Shown in pieces: positions 11,501 through 21,862 of a stretch of DNA of 64,000 nt (position 1 is its first letter; each line of letters starts with the position of its first letter). A model generated the notes under the pieces. That model was not told where the DNA came from and made no database searches. It was given only the letters and a program-made list of their open reading frames with translations. A program made the translations under genes and the position numbers. The stretch comes from Phorcus lineatus (lineage: Eukaryota > Mollusca > Gastropoda > Trochida > Trochidae), in NCBI GenBank assembly GCA_921293015.1, contig OV121081.1:29949158-30013157 (forward strand). The letters are read 5' to 3'.

Positions 11501-14500
11501 CACGCAGCAAAATGTAACTATGGAATGATAACTCTTTATTCCCTCACCACCCTCTGTAACACGCAGCAAATTGTAACTATGGAATGATAACTCTTTATTC
11601 CCTCACCACCCTCTGTAACATGCAGCAAATTCAAACTATAGAATGATAACTCTTTATTCCCTCACCACCCTCTGTAACACGCAGCAAATTGTAACTATGG
11701 AATGATAACTCTTTATTCCCTCACCACCCTCTGTAACACGCAGCAAATTCAAACTATAGAATGATAACTCATTATTCCCTCACCACCCTCTGTAACACGC
11801 AGCAGATTGTAACTATAGAATGATAACTCTTTATTCCCTCACCACCCTCTGTAACACGCAGCAGATTGTTACTATAGAATGATAACTCTTTATTCCCTCA
11901 CCACCCTCTGTAACACGCAGCAGATTGTAACTATAGAATGATAACTCTTTATTCCCTGACCACCCTCTGAAACAGGCAGCAAATTGTAACTATGGAATGA
12001 TTACTCTTTATTACCTGACCACCCTCTGTAACACGCAGCAGATTGTAACTATAGAATGATAACTCTTTATTCCCTGACCACCCTCTGAAACAGGCAGCAA
12101 ATTGTAACTATGGAATGATTACTCTTTATTACCTGACCACCCTCTGTAACACGCAGCAGATTGTAACTATAGAATGATAACTCTTTATTCCCTGACCACC
12201 CTCTGAAACAGGCAGCAAATTGTAACTATGGAATGATAACTCTTTATTACCTGACCACCCTCTGTAACACGCAGCAAATTGTAACTATGGAATGAAATAT
12301 TCAATTTTCAGGGTACATATCACCAACTATAACCACCACTAACAATAACAACCACACACTACAACATTGAGAGTTACACTTATCATGGAAGTGTTAAACC
12401 CAAGTCAAAATTTTTTTATAAGTTTCATAAACAGTCATAACTAATTAACTCAACACTGGATAAGTTATGAATTTTTCATGGTTCAGTAGAAAGTTATTTA
12501 ATGAGTTACAACTATCACATTTAGGAAATTCCTTTGATATCCTACTCTCTCAAAAATGATCTTCAGTCAGCGCCATTTACATTGAGGGAATCATATGATT
12601 TTGATAAAGTGTCTCAAAAATAACATTGAACCCTATCTATACTGCTTCCATTGTAGTGGGAACTTGGCCCCAAAATGAGTACATGAAAATTAAAGGCTGG
12701 TTTATCAAAAAAATCTTGCTCTTAAGTTTCCCCTTGAAAATGCCCCTTAAAGTTTCCATAGAACAACAAAAGAAATTTCACATTACTTAACCATAGCCCT
12801 GTTCTAAGCTGACAAGGTGTTACTTTTATGAAAAAGGATTGAGATAATGACAAAAAGTTACTCACCATGGGAGATATTGACTTTGGATCAACTTTAATTT
12901 TTTCTTTTCCTTCTGCATTCTGTTCACAAAGGAAAAGAAATCAACACAATTATTCATGCCACTTATTAATAATAGAATAATATAAATCATGATCATTTAC
13001 AATTTTATTCATATTTGAATAGCAACTTGGGGAATGCATACCTGAGCATTTATTCTTGTTTCGATGTGGCGACCTTCGATAAAATCAATATAGTCATTGT
13101 AGAAGCTAAAAGGCCCAGCCAGAATTCCTTGGAAATAAAAGACGTAGCTGAAGAACTGCAACAGGTTGGGAGGGCGACTGAAACAAAAATAATTTCACTT
13201 AATGACAATTGTTAGTTCTTGATGCACTAGACAAAAGTGAGCATGGCTCACATACCTTCACCATTACTCAGTCCATCATAACAGCATTCACAGTCAAGAC
13301 AGCAAATTTTATTCATTTATCAATAGTTTTTTCTTAACTCTTATCTTTCAGGCCTTGGTAAATAAAGTGATAATAATGCAGGGAGCGCCTTGAGCTTGTG
13401 GATATGTGCGCTATAAAAATAACCTTATTATCATTATTATTATTATTATAGAAATGACATTCAAAAATGACAACAAGAATACTGAATTTAACTTAATTAA
13501 TATTCAAAATAATGATAACAAGGATTACCCTATTTCAACCAAATAAACTCCTTTCAGTTTTACCTTATTGCTCTTTTCCTCTGCGACTCGGTGAGGCTGT
13601 TCTTGTCGAGTTTGTATCGGCTGTAATCTGTGATACTGAAGGCCAGACTAGAAAGCTTCTGCACTGACATGGTGATTGGGCTGCAACACAATATCATGGT
13701 GCATTATAAAAAGTCTATAAACATTGTATATTGTATTGAGGGGCACTTGGTCATTAAAAACGAATATCAGATGTCACTGAAACCCTGACAATGTGATTGG
13801 GCTGTACTATCACAGTTAATTACAAACATAAAGAGAGAGTATGTATAGAGAGGATACTAAACTATCTTACATTCAATCCTATTTTATTATTATGAGTAAA
13901 TGATTTAGCATGAAACAAGGGAGGGTGAGTTTAATACCAAATCATGAGTAGGAAGTTATGTAGTCTATTTTTTACTCATCCGCAATCAAGCATTGTTGCT
14001 GATATGTGGTGAAAATATCATAGTAGGTATAAATGGGAGTTCTTGACCAACAGAAACCAAATGGTAATTTTTCATATCAGAAACATAGTTTTTCTCTGTA
14101 ATGATAAATAATACCCTTCACTCACCGTTTGCCAATGGCAATGCTAATATTATGACATATCAGAGACACACACTTATGACATCATATGGCAGTAGTATTA
14201 CACAGGTTTCATATGGCCGCATAAATATTTAACTGAAGTATCTCACATGGTTGAGTAATGAAAAGATTGTATTTCATACTGATTGGTAATGGTTTCATGA
14301 AAACAAGAGAAAATTCAAAGTCTGACTCAAACCTCAAACTCAAAAATTTGTACGCAACAGAAAGCTGGATGTCTAGTATTTGGACAACAGTTCTGTTCCC
14401 CCTTTTTATTCACCTACAGGAGTGGGAAGGAGGGTTTACATATGAGTCCCCGCACTGGACATAGTAATCATTATTCATCACTTATTACTTACAATGTAAT

Positions 14501-17500
14501 ATCAAGGAACTGCATGTCTTCAGGCAAGATGTAGCGATACAAACACACAGTCACCAGGTATGATAGACTGAAGATGAGCACACATCTGAAAGAAACAACG
14601 TAGAAACTGTCAGTACTAATGTACTTTATTACAATCTAAAAGAAAATCTTACTTTCAAATCTAATCATTCCCTTTCAATTTATGTTTAGATCAATTTGCT
14701 TCAAACATGAAAATAAAACATGTCATTTAACATCATTTGGGAAAAAATAAGACTGCTTTAAATTGTTCAATAGTAAAACTTTGATATAAATCGTTCAATG
14801 GTAAAACTTTGATATAATAATAACATGGGATTGGAATTTTTGTTTTTACTAATCATATAATTTTAAATTTCAGCCTAGTTGTCTTTTAAATAAATGAAAG
14901 GAGCAGGGCTCGTTTTACATAAAACTCCACGATAGCCTTAGCATTTCACCAAGGATAACATTGGTGTAAAGTAGTTTTGTGCTGACCCAAAGAACCACAA
15001 CAATAAGGTAGAATAGGTTAGGTCAGGCGTCAGAGTAACAACTGTTTGTGTGGTACTGACATGTGCATGATCTGGGGTGGTAGGGTGTTCATCAGCAGAT
15101 AGCAGACACCAGCCTGTAGCACCAGGTGCCATGTCTCCCTGAAACAGTCATCAGTAACAACATGAAAATCATTTTATAGAGATTATTAGGGGTGAACCTG
15201 TCATAGTAGTTTAACAATGGTTTTGTTATTTTGGTTTCGTTGCAACGTTGTAACAACAAGTATATGTAACAGAAGTGATTGTGAGATCACCTCCAGTGGG
15301 AATAGAACCCGGTACCTCCGGGTGAGAGTCCTACACTCTACCGATTCAGCCAAAAAGATATCCCTCTGGCCAAAGCCAGTAGGAATGCTTTTAGGGAGTT
15401 GCCCCGGCCCCACGTTGGGCACCAAATGTAACAGAAGTGATTGTGAGATCACCTCCAGTGGGAATCCAACCCGGGACCTCTGGGTGAGAGTCCTACACTC
15501 TACCTATTCAGCCAAAGAGATATCCCTCTGGCCAAAGCCAGTAGGAATGCTTTTATTTCACCCTGCCACATATACACGGGTCTAACCCACAATTATCTGT
15601 CAGGAGATAGCCCGAAGTACCATTGTGGCTTTGCATTGCGGTGTAACCTACAAGTATTGGCTGGAACTAGCAAACAATAGGTGGTACTGTGCTGAAATAC
15701 AGTGTAGCATTGCACCCAAACACAAAACAGTTCTCTATTGGCGGGATTAGAATCACGGACATCTTGATCCGAGTCGAACGTGCTAACCACTACGCTAGCC
15801 TGCCCCATGTTTGAAATAGAAACATTTATCAAATACAATGTTCAGGATGTTGTTGAATTGCTTAGCAGTTATTCATTAATTTTTTATGTTTTCAATCTGG
15901 TAACCATTTATTTCTTTCATAAAATGTTTGTCACATTGTAAATGATACCATATTTTAGAAATGTCTGCATGCAAACATTTGCATATTCAATTGTTGCTTG
16001 GCAACCAATGAATTCTTGTGCAGTAGTTGAAATAAACAAAGCACTGTATAAGCAAATTGTACATCCGCTGTTGCTTTACAATAGCCATTTAGAACCATGT
16101 ATTTTTCACAGATATGGTAGAATAATTATTATCTGATTTGAATGAACGAATGTGAATTACATAATTTTACATCACTACACTCCATATCAGCAGCTGCTTG
16201 ACCTTCAGATGACCTTGGTATTGACAATGTGATTGTTATAGAACATTAACACCATGAGTATTATAAATTAAGTAGTAATTTAGCACTGCTAATATCAGTG
16301 TCAGTGACCTATTGTCTGTAACAGTTCTCACTGAACTCTAACCTTCTATTACTGTTATACCACTATTCATCTGAACTTGCATAACTTTTCACTCTGGTGT
16401 ATGGCAATATCAACTTTATATCATCATGCCTGATTTTTTCTTGAATTTTTATCCAAACCTTTTGTACATTTTAATCTATGGGACAAATCAATTCAGTTAT
16501 ACTGGACATCAATTGTAGATTAAATCTAACTTTGAACAATGTTGTCAGACTGCTTTGCAACTTGCAATGAATAGACCACTAATGTGATATTTTCAATTTT
16601 GTGACCTGATCGTGTTTGAAATATATACACCGGTTTTTCAACATTTAGTCTAACTAGTCTGGGGGTTTTTCACACAGGGAACATTGAAGACTTTCTCTTG
16701 TTTGTTTTTCAATCATTCTTTTGGAAACTGGAGAAAATATTTATTGAGAAATCTAATGTGTTTGAAGCTCAGAATGTTGACAATTTTGACATCAGCTATG
16801 TTCTCATTTATTTGAATTTAGATGTTTTAAAAATAAATTTTAATCTTGCATCTTGCTATTCAAAACAGATCATGATATCATTACTATAATCAACCAAACA
16901 CAAAATATTTTTAGAGCAACACAGATCAAACAGACTTTTCAAACTGTTCTACTTAAATACATAATGTAATGACATCACACAGATATAGTTGGTTAATCAA
17001 AATAAAGTATCTGTCATTGTTCATTGTGACATGTTTACAAAACACAAATAATTTGAACTTTGAACATTGCACTTAGAATACTGACCATCCATTGCAGACC
17101 CATATTGTGACTAGCCCGACGATGAGGCAGTAAAGATGGCGGAGTGTTGGACTTGTTTCGGGCCCCCGGAGACGCACGTAGAAGAACAGGCTAAACAGAA
17201 TACCAGCAAACTGGATTGCTACAAAGTTGAACTGAAACAAGCAAAATTTAATTACAAATAATGGAGGATGAGTTATACAAATAAGTGTAGTGACCTTTGA
17301 CTGTGTATCATATTTCTGACTTAAATCATGTCAAAATAAAATCAAGTCCTTACAACATTTGTTGATAATAATGAAACAATTATGAGGATACTTTTTTGAA
17401 GAATGATGAAGGCAAGTGTATGGATATTAGGGCTGGGAAGGGTGAACAGATACTCGGGCTGGGTGGGTAAAGACTTAGACCTTGGTACCCATCATATTGC

Positions 17501-19038
17501 CCGGACTCGTTTTGATCATGTGACAAATAAGTGAAGAATAGAATTCATTAAAGTTTTAGTGTATGTTATGTTTTTATTCACATCAAATTTTCAAGTAGTC
17601 CTTGCAATTAAATAATATTTATATTGTGTGATAATTCGTTTTGGTCCAAATACATGCAACTGCAGGAAGCCAAGAAGGTAGGGTACAATATTGTTTTTGT
17701 TTACATTGGAATCATGGCCAACACCGGGAGACCCACTTTCCACTTATCATACTTGATTATATTTTCTTGTAGCTTAACTTAGCGTTGAGACTGTACAGCT
17801 TTTTAACCTTAGTAGTGTACACACAATGTTTTACAAGCATTTCATATGTAAAATGAGGTTAGACATAAATATCTGTCTTGTTAAATCAATTTAATATAAT
17901 AAGCTATCAAATTCAACGTACACTTGACTAGATCAGACCAATTGCATTTTGCTGCAAAAAGAAAACCATCTTAAATAATCTAAAGCAAAAACCTGTGATT
18001 GGCTAATGAGGGAAATCTGCATAGGCTGTGAACTTTTCATCAAATCAGCAGAGCTTATATGACAAGACGATTGCTATCAAGAAACATTAGAAGGGACATA
18101 CGGTAACTGTCAGGGTTTACTCAAATGAATTCTTAAAAATGAAATGGTTATTGATCATGATGTATCATGAAAGGTAATGTTTCTGTGCATATCACATATC
18201 AATCTTTATCAGATTCATAATAGGAATAACAAACAAATTTGCTACAAACTACTGCCATTTCCACAACGTGCACGCAAAACACAATTGAAGGCTTAAATGT
18301 GTAATGTTATGCCGCTATTTGTATGTTGCCAATGTTTTTTTTCAAAATTATTTCACATCAACAATTTGACCCTTCCTTTCAGGCCAAGCTGAATCCAAAT
18401 CAAAATAATTTTCTTCTCTCCTAAAGAATAATTAACAATAGTGTTATGACAGGTATCCGGGTCGGGTAGGGTAATTTAGACTCGTCCTAGCCCTAAAAGA
18501 TACACAGCTTCTTTGTTCTGGGTGGGCAACATTTCAGCATAATGTCGTTTTCAAGCATGTGATACAGGAGAAGTTGTTAGCGAGAATATATACACAAATT
18601 ATTGTTACAATAATACAATAAATTAGAAAAGACTTGTTTCTATAACAAATGAGGTTGAAGTACCAGCATACAAGATTAGGAGGTGATTTTTTTAATGTAC
18701 ATCTATGTATAAGGGATTATGCAGATGGTTGGAGGCCAGATAAAAGATGAGATGATTTATTATGTACCCATTTCATGTCACAATTGGGCATGCTTAAACA
18801 CCACACACATTATTACCCTTGTGTAATCAAGTTCCTTCAAGAAATCTGATTTGCCTATCTTAAGCCACTGACCAAACAAAGATTATTCTGTTAAATTTGC
18901 ATATTACTCTTGTGACTGTTATCACCAAAAAATCAAACTTAACATCCTTGTCATTGTGGTAGTGCTGATATTGCTTGATGATAGTCATTAACAGGTTGTG
19001 TACATATTGATACATACATACATACATACATACATACA

Positions 19039-19072
<34 letters not shown>

Positions 19073-19348
19073 CATACATATATATATATCTATGTATCAC
19101 AAAATTAAAATCCACAAAGTTAGTTAGTCAGGAGCCATTTGTCACTAATTATATGAGCGGGTCAGCTGAACAAGGAAAGTGATGGTGATCAAAACAACAC
19201 CTACATTAGACTAAAAGGATCAAAATCTTAAACAAGCAAGCAGCAAATAATGACCCATTCCTGAGCATTATGGCAATAAACTTACATTGGCCAGGGGCCT
19301 CAAGAGTCCATATGTCATTGACGCCGCTATTCTGAGCAAACTATCCAT
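5395..19348 (-). CDS. MBOAT2: MBOAT1/2-type lysophospholipid acyltransferase, complete 13-exon gene
   Basis: Family knowledge: MBOAT1/2 (LPEAT1/LPCAT4; fly oysgedart) are multi-pass ER enzymes that move acyl chains from acyl-CoA to lysophospholipids in the Lands cycle. Joining 13 minus-strand exons (19348-19286, 17231-17086, 15138-15061, 14585-14493, 13680-13564, 13177-13042, 12919-12866, 10845-10752, 9679-9578, 8126-8023, 7420-7223, 6273-6122, 5569-5395) gives 1512 bases, i.e. 503 codons plus TAG, close to the usual length of about 500. Every intron is GT-AG and every phase matches. Family motifs in order: QFNFVVCQ-like FNFVAIQFAG (from residue 22), QGILAGPFSFYNDYI (about 181-195), ASGFGFNGIDKHG (about 300-312), SFKSFIDNWNI (333-343) and LSAIWHGVYPGFY (368-380). 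Asn342 and His373 are the likely catalytic pair. The C-terminus is short and polar. Several introns carry transposons and minisatellites. Orthology to MBOAT2 rather than MBOAT1 cannot be settled, since invertebrates often have one gene for both. Confidence 0.93.
6122..6273 (-). CDS. MBOAT2: MBOAT gene, exon 12
   Basis: 152 bases between TCTTCAG-type acceptor and GTATGT. Encodes IRKNIRPIFQVSATRRAVYE and the membrane segment TQVPMAYIVLPFIYHTVAPF, as in the C-terminal part of MBOAT1/2. Confidence 0.93.
7223..7420 (-). CDS. MBOAT2: MBOAT gene, exon 11 (catalytic core)
   Basis: 198 bases, phase 0 both sides, donor GTCAGT. Encodes TATSFKSFIDNWNI with the conserved Asn, then VCYERAPF, and LSAIWHGVYPGFYCTFLSA with the invariant His. 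This is the longest and most conserved exon. The acceptor region ('tctgccagataaacagtgata' on the plus strand) recurs in degenerate form up to about 7755. Confidence 0.96.
7416..7755. repeat. Degenerate tandem copies of the exon 11 acceptor region
   Basis: The exon 11 acceptor context (GCAGTCTGCCAGATAAACAG on the plus strand, 7416-7435) recurs in diverged form near 7472 (GCCAGATAATA), 7565 (CTGCCAGATATAC), 7656 (GTCCAGATAAACAG) and 7733 (GCAGTCTGCCAGG). Spacing is uneven, about 55-100 bases, so this is an old and decayed array. Confidence 0.45.
8023..8126 (-). CDS. MBOAT2: MBOAT gene, exon 10
   Basis: 104 bases between TTTCAG and GTATGT. Encodes DIVYNASGFGFNGIDKHGNS then KWDMLSN, a hallmark of MBOAT1/2 (N-(A/S)-GFGF-x-G-x-D-x-x-G). 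Confidence 0.95.
9578..9679 (-). CDS. MBOAT2: MBOAT gene, exon 9
   Basis: 102 bases between TTACAG and GTGAGT. Encodes PEFIKRHGLLSRIGYLYISM and then RSKYYLTWLL, matching the family's 'RxxYLYxxxxxxRPKYYxAWxLAD' block. Confidence 0.92.
9959..10529. mobile_element. Non-autonomous DNA transposon with CAGTGTTTCCG inverted ends
   Basis: The left end CAGTGTTTCCG (9959-9969) and right end CGGAAACACTG (10519-10529) are perfect inverted repeats, flanked by GTTCAA on both sides (9953-9958, 10530-10535). CCGGACA and CATGTCCGAC motifs repeat near both ends. On the minus strand around 10130-10190 a frame reads MRKQTNLSSYFG, like the N-terminus of some hAT or zinc-finger-MYM-type proteins. hAT origin is likely but the matched duplication is 6 rather than 8 bases. 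It lies in intron 8 of the MBOAT gene. Confidence 0.7.
10752..10845 (-). CDS. MBOAT2: MBOAT gene, exon 8
   Basis: 94 bases after TGTTACAG. Encodes the membrane segment RVVSLKLILLLIWIFMFTYV and a short lumenal or cytosolic loop. Its acceptor and first nine bases are the terminal copy of the 59-bp tandem array at 10837-12296. A strong internal donor-like GTGAGT begins six bases into the exon. Confidence 0.9.
10837..12296. repeat. 59-bp minisatellite, about 25 copies, built on the exon 8 splice acceptor
   Basis: The period is 59 bases and copies are near identical. Each unit carries CACCACCCTCTGTAACACGC, which on the coding (minus) strand is the exon 8 acceptor TGTTACAG followed by AGGGTGGTGAG, and each also carries AATAAAG on that strand. 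Variants toward the distal end (about 11950-12240) alternate between two subtypes (GAAACAGGCAG versus GTAACACGCAG), a higher-order pattern. The genuine exon boundary at 10845 is the last unit met by the polymerase. Confidence 0.93.
12866..12919 (-). CDS. MBOAT2: MBOAT gene, exon 7
   Basis: 54 bases, in phase 0 on both sides, between GAACAG and GTGAGT. Encodes the variable charged loop NAEGKEKIKVDPKSISPM. The acceptor lacks a long pyrimidine tract but the frame and position fit the family. Confidence 0.82.
13042..13177 (-). CDS. MBOAT2: MBOAT gene, exon 6
   Basis: 136 bases between TTTCAG and GTATGC. Encodes RPPNLLQFFSYVFYFQGILA then GPFSFYNDYIDFIEGRH, the strongly conserved MBOAT 'GxLAGPxxxYxDYxxFIEGR' block. 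Confidence 0.94.
13360..13449 (+). repeat. SINE 3' tail with (TTA)n
   Basis: AATGCAGGGAGCGCCTTGAG, then GGATATGTGCGCTATAAAAA, and a TTATTATTATTA tail. The same tail recurs at 58724-58805, showing a dispersed SINE family. It lies in intron 5 of the MBOAT gene, antisense to it. Confidence 0.7.
13564..13680 (-). CDS. MBOAT2: MBOAT gene, exon 5
   Basis: 117 bases after TTGCAG. Encodes PITMSVQKLSSLAFSITD and LTESQRKRAI, equivalent to the ITQKITSLAxxIHDG and LTxxQRxxA segments of human MBOAT1/2. The donor is GTAAAA, weaker than the others. Confidence 0.92.
14493..14585 (-). CDS. MBOAT2: MBOAT gene, exon 4
   Basis: 93 bases between TTTCAG and GTAAGT. Encodes the hydrophobic stretch VLIFSLSYLVTVCLYRYI and then PEDMQFLDIT, where the family has its conserved '(Y/T)xxDFSGPxM' region. 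Confidence 0.9.
15061..15138 (-). CDS. MBOAT2: MBOAT gene, exon 3
   Basis: 78 bases between TTTCAG and GTCAGT. Encodes ETWHLVLQAGVCYLLMNTLP, followed by QIMH; it fits between exons 2 and 4 in phase 2/2 and matches the family's third membrane segment. Confidence 0.9.
15264..15556 (-). repeat. Tandemly duplicated tRNA-related element
   Basis: ATGTAACAGAAGTGATTGTG begins two copies 162 bases apart (15264 and 15426). On the minus strand each copy looks like a tRNA 5' half: an A-box-like GAATCGGTAGAGTGTAGGA and a B-box-like GGTTCTATTCC or GGTTGGATTCC. The body is not a foldable functional tRNA as far as I can see. It lies in intron 2 of the MBOAT gene. Confidence 0.65.
15598..15808 (-). repeat. 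tRNA-derived SINE, 5'-truncated tail, copy 1
   Basis: The minus strand begins with the tRNA-like head GCTAGCGTAGTGGTTAGC, with the B box GATTCTAATCC. The body (TGGAACTAGC, GTAGCATTGCACCCAAAC on the plus strand) matches the fuller copy at 23624-23931. Confidence 0.75.
15809..17085. other. MBOAT intron 2, remainder; nothing recognisable
   Basis: AT-rich intronic DNA. The open frames on the plus strand at 15942-16136 and 16698-16889 have no motif or splice support. Confidence 0.5.
17086..17231 (-). CDS. MBOAT2: MBOAT gene, exon 2
   Basis: 146 bases between TTTCAG and GTCAGT. Encodes the first conserved membrane segment (FNFVAIQFAGILFSLFFYVR) and the second (LIVGLVTIWVCNGW). Ends in phase 2. 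Confidence 0.92.
17428..18495. mobile_element. Old non-autonomous hAT-type element
   Basis: The ends TAGGGCTGGGAAGGGT (17428) and ACTCGTCCTAGCCCTA (18480-18495) are diverged inverted repeats of the same type as the intact element at 51201-52603. Shared inner text includes ATCATGTGACAAATAA and GCAGGAAGCCA. The flanking 8-mers no longer match cleanly. It lies in intron 1 of the MBOAT gene; no coding capacity is left. Confidence 0.75.
19011..19090. repeat. (CATA)n microsatellite
   Basis: A pure TACA/CATA tetranucleotide run of about 60 bases followed by TA-rich sequence, in intron 1 of the MBOAT gene close to its first coding exon. Confidence 0.95.
19286..19348 (-). CDS. MBOAT2: MBOAT gene, coding exon 1
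   Basis: 21 codons beginning MDSLLRIAASMTYGLLRPLA, ending before GTAAGT with phase 0. This ATG was chosen because it is in frame with exon 2; the ATG just upstream (at 19356) is out of frame. The upstream 5' UTR and promoter could not be placed. Confidence 0.85.
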
Positions 19349-21741
19349 AATGTCATAATGTCAGGCAATCAGGTCATTAAGTGACCTAAATTCTCTCATG
19401 CAATGCTGCAATATAGTCCGACATAATATTTCATTCCATTTATTAAATTAACTTGATTATCCATGCCATTGATCCCTACACTTTGTAGGTTATTGTGTCA
19501 TGAGGAACAAGACCAATAAGATATTTACAACCAGAAATTTTTTAAAATTGAACTACTAGATATGAACTTAATATAGTACGTATTCATAACAATACATATT
19601 CAAAATAAACAATCTGCAACAAATGGCATGAATCTCCGGTAAGTTAGGGGAGTTAAAGAGCTGTTTGACTATGGATATAGAATTTTCAGTGTTCAAATCT
19701 CACTTTCACTCCATATACATATACAAAATTTCATTTAAAATTGTTGAAACTTTCAAATTTTGCAAGTCCATAACATTTCATTGCATGTCATATCATCTAG
19801 CCATATAAGTGTATCTACTGATTGTCTTGTCACTATTTGCCTCTATTGGCTAAGCTCCTGTTACTCTTACAAATCACCAAAATGCTCACTCATCTGAGCA
19901 CTGCCAATTTGGCTCAACAACAGGTTAGTAATAGGCTGTTATTAGTTTCAAATAATAATATATAATAAAATTTAAAATCTTAAAATTTTGTATTTGGTTT
20001 CTTAGGCAAGAAAAAAGTGAAGCCGACATTTATTGATAATCTAATCTCTACAAATTTTCCATAATGAAAGCTTAATCACACAAAATATACCATTTTTGGG
20101 TGGCTGAACAACTCCTTAATCAATCCGATGTTCCTTAATACTAGAAGAAATTAACACATATCAAGCATAAACTGCATGCCAACATTTTATTGTGAATATC
20201 ATTTAATCAATTGTGTAATCGAAATCAGATTGCTTTAAGCAAAAATTGGATTGTTTGTTGAAAGCCTCATTTTTAGGTTTGAAATTTTTTTGCAATTGGT
20301 AACATGTGTTTTCCTTTTCATAAGTTTACTTTATTTCCCTTAAAAATCTGCTAAAGTGCTTTTAGGGCACATATGAGGCAAACGGGCACAATAAAATCAG
20401 GGAATTTAGGAGCCTAGAACAGACATACACTGATATTGAAGGTAGATCTCATAAATGACCAAGGAAATCTTCAAGCTGGTTATGACTTACCCCCGACTTA
20501 AAGAAATAAATTCCCAAGAGAAGTAAGATGAAATATTGACCTCTAAAAAAGAAGTTCCCCTAATCTATCTTGCCTGTATGATGAAGCAGCCTCTAGTCTC
20601 ACTGCGGCCATCGGAGATCACTGGGCTTCAAATACTCTACTCCCAAGATTAAAGTGCCTCATTAATATTGCATTCAACTTATTAACACAGGCTCCATGAA
20701 CTGGGAATATGTCATTACCTTTTCCGCTAGTGTCAGAAAAACAGTTACAAGACTTGGAAAATGCCCATCTCTTTCTGGGTAGTCAAACTTAAAACCGGTA
20801 TTAAAAAATCATGCAAAATTTATGATTTTTTTAAATGAATTTACTTTTACTGTCTGAATAATGGTATTTAAAATATAATAATTTGGAAATTTGAAGTTTA
20901 TTTGTTTTAAGACTGAGATATTTAGTTCAAGTAAATTGCAATTATTTCTTATACTGTTTTAATTTTTTTTCTTTTTTCATATATATATATGCAAATCTAC
21001 TTGCAAGTTCTTGGATTTATTGAGGTCAATAGAGATAGCTTACATATTTATTGAAACCTAGTGGTCTAATAAATCTAATATTGATTACACTATTGAAAGG
21101 AAACATCACTCAGCATTCAAAAGTGTGAATACAAATACTGCTTTTTAATGAGAGGCTACATCTATAAAGATGAGCAAAGTTGGCCAGCTGTGGCATGCCG
21201 AGTGTTAATCAGACTGTTGTTAATGTCACACCAGGTGTTGAGTAGAGTTACAGCCATGTTTCTGAGTTACATTCTCATACTAGCTGGTCATCATTGTACA
21301 TTGATATGTGGTGATGTGATCTGTTAATCCGCTGATAAATAGTAGCATAAAAGAGCAGGTACTGTCGGCTATTGGTCCACCATTTCATTTTCTGGCATGA
21401 TAATAACAAAAACCTGCTGTACTTTACACTTCTACTTCTATAAATTTTACAATAAAAGAAAGATAATTACATTTATACATTTTCCATGCATCAGCAAATA
21501 ATTATAAATAACTATTCGGCAAATGCCTTGGCATGCCTTAGCAAATCTTTTCAGTCATAACACTTTGGAATGGCTTTGTTACAGAATTGTTTTCTTTTTA
21601 AGAAAATTCCAAGCTGTTCTTTGTCAAATCATACTGATAACCCAATCAAAAATGTAACCAAATAAAGTAACCAAAATGTTACACCCAGTAGCATGCTGGA
21701 AGTGAATTGTGAATATATTCAATTAATAATGACTTTAATGA

Positions 21742-21862
21742 GTTTAAACCAGTGAGGTGAGGTTATATGATATATCTCAAGAGTATTTCACTTATATAAC
21801 GGCTGCTAGTATTATTGCAGGGAGAAAGCCTGCAACATCATTGTAGCTATGCATTGCGGTGA
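21742..21862 (-). repeat. SINE tail fragment
   Basis: TGAGGTGAGGTTATATGATA, then GGCTGCTAGTATTATTGCAGG and TAGCTATGCATTGCGGTGA (read in pieces) match the tail half of the SINE at 23624-23931. The tRNA head is missing. Confidence 0.7.

Noticed and set aside
10837-12296. CRISPR-like regular array
   Set aside because: The whole 59-bp unit repeats with no unique spacers, and the DNA is eukaryotic; it is a minisatellite.
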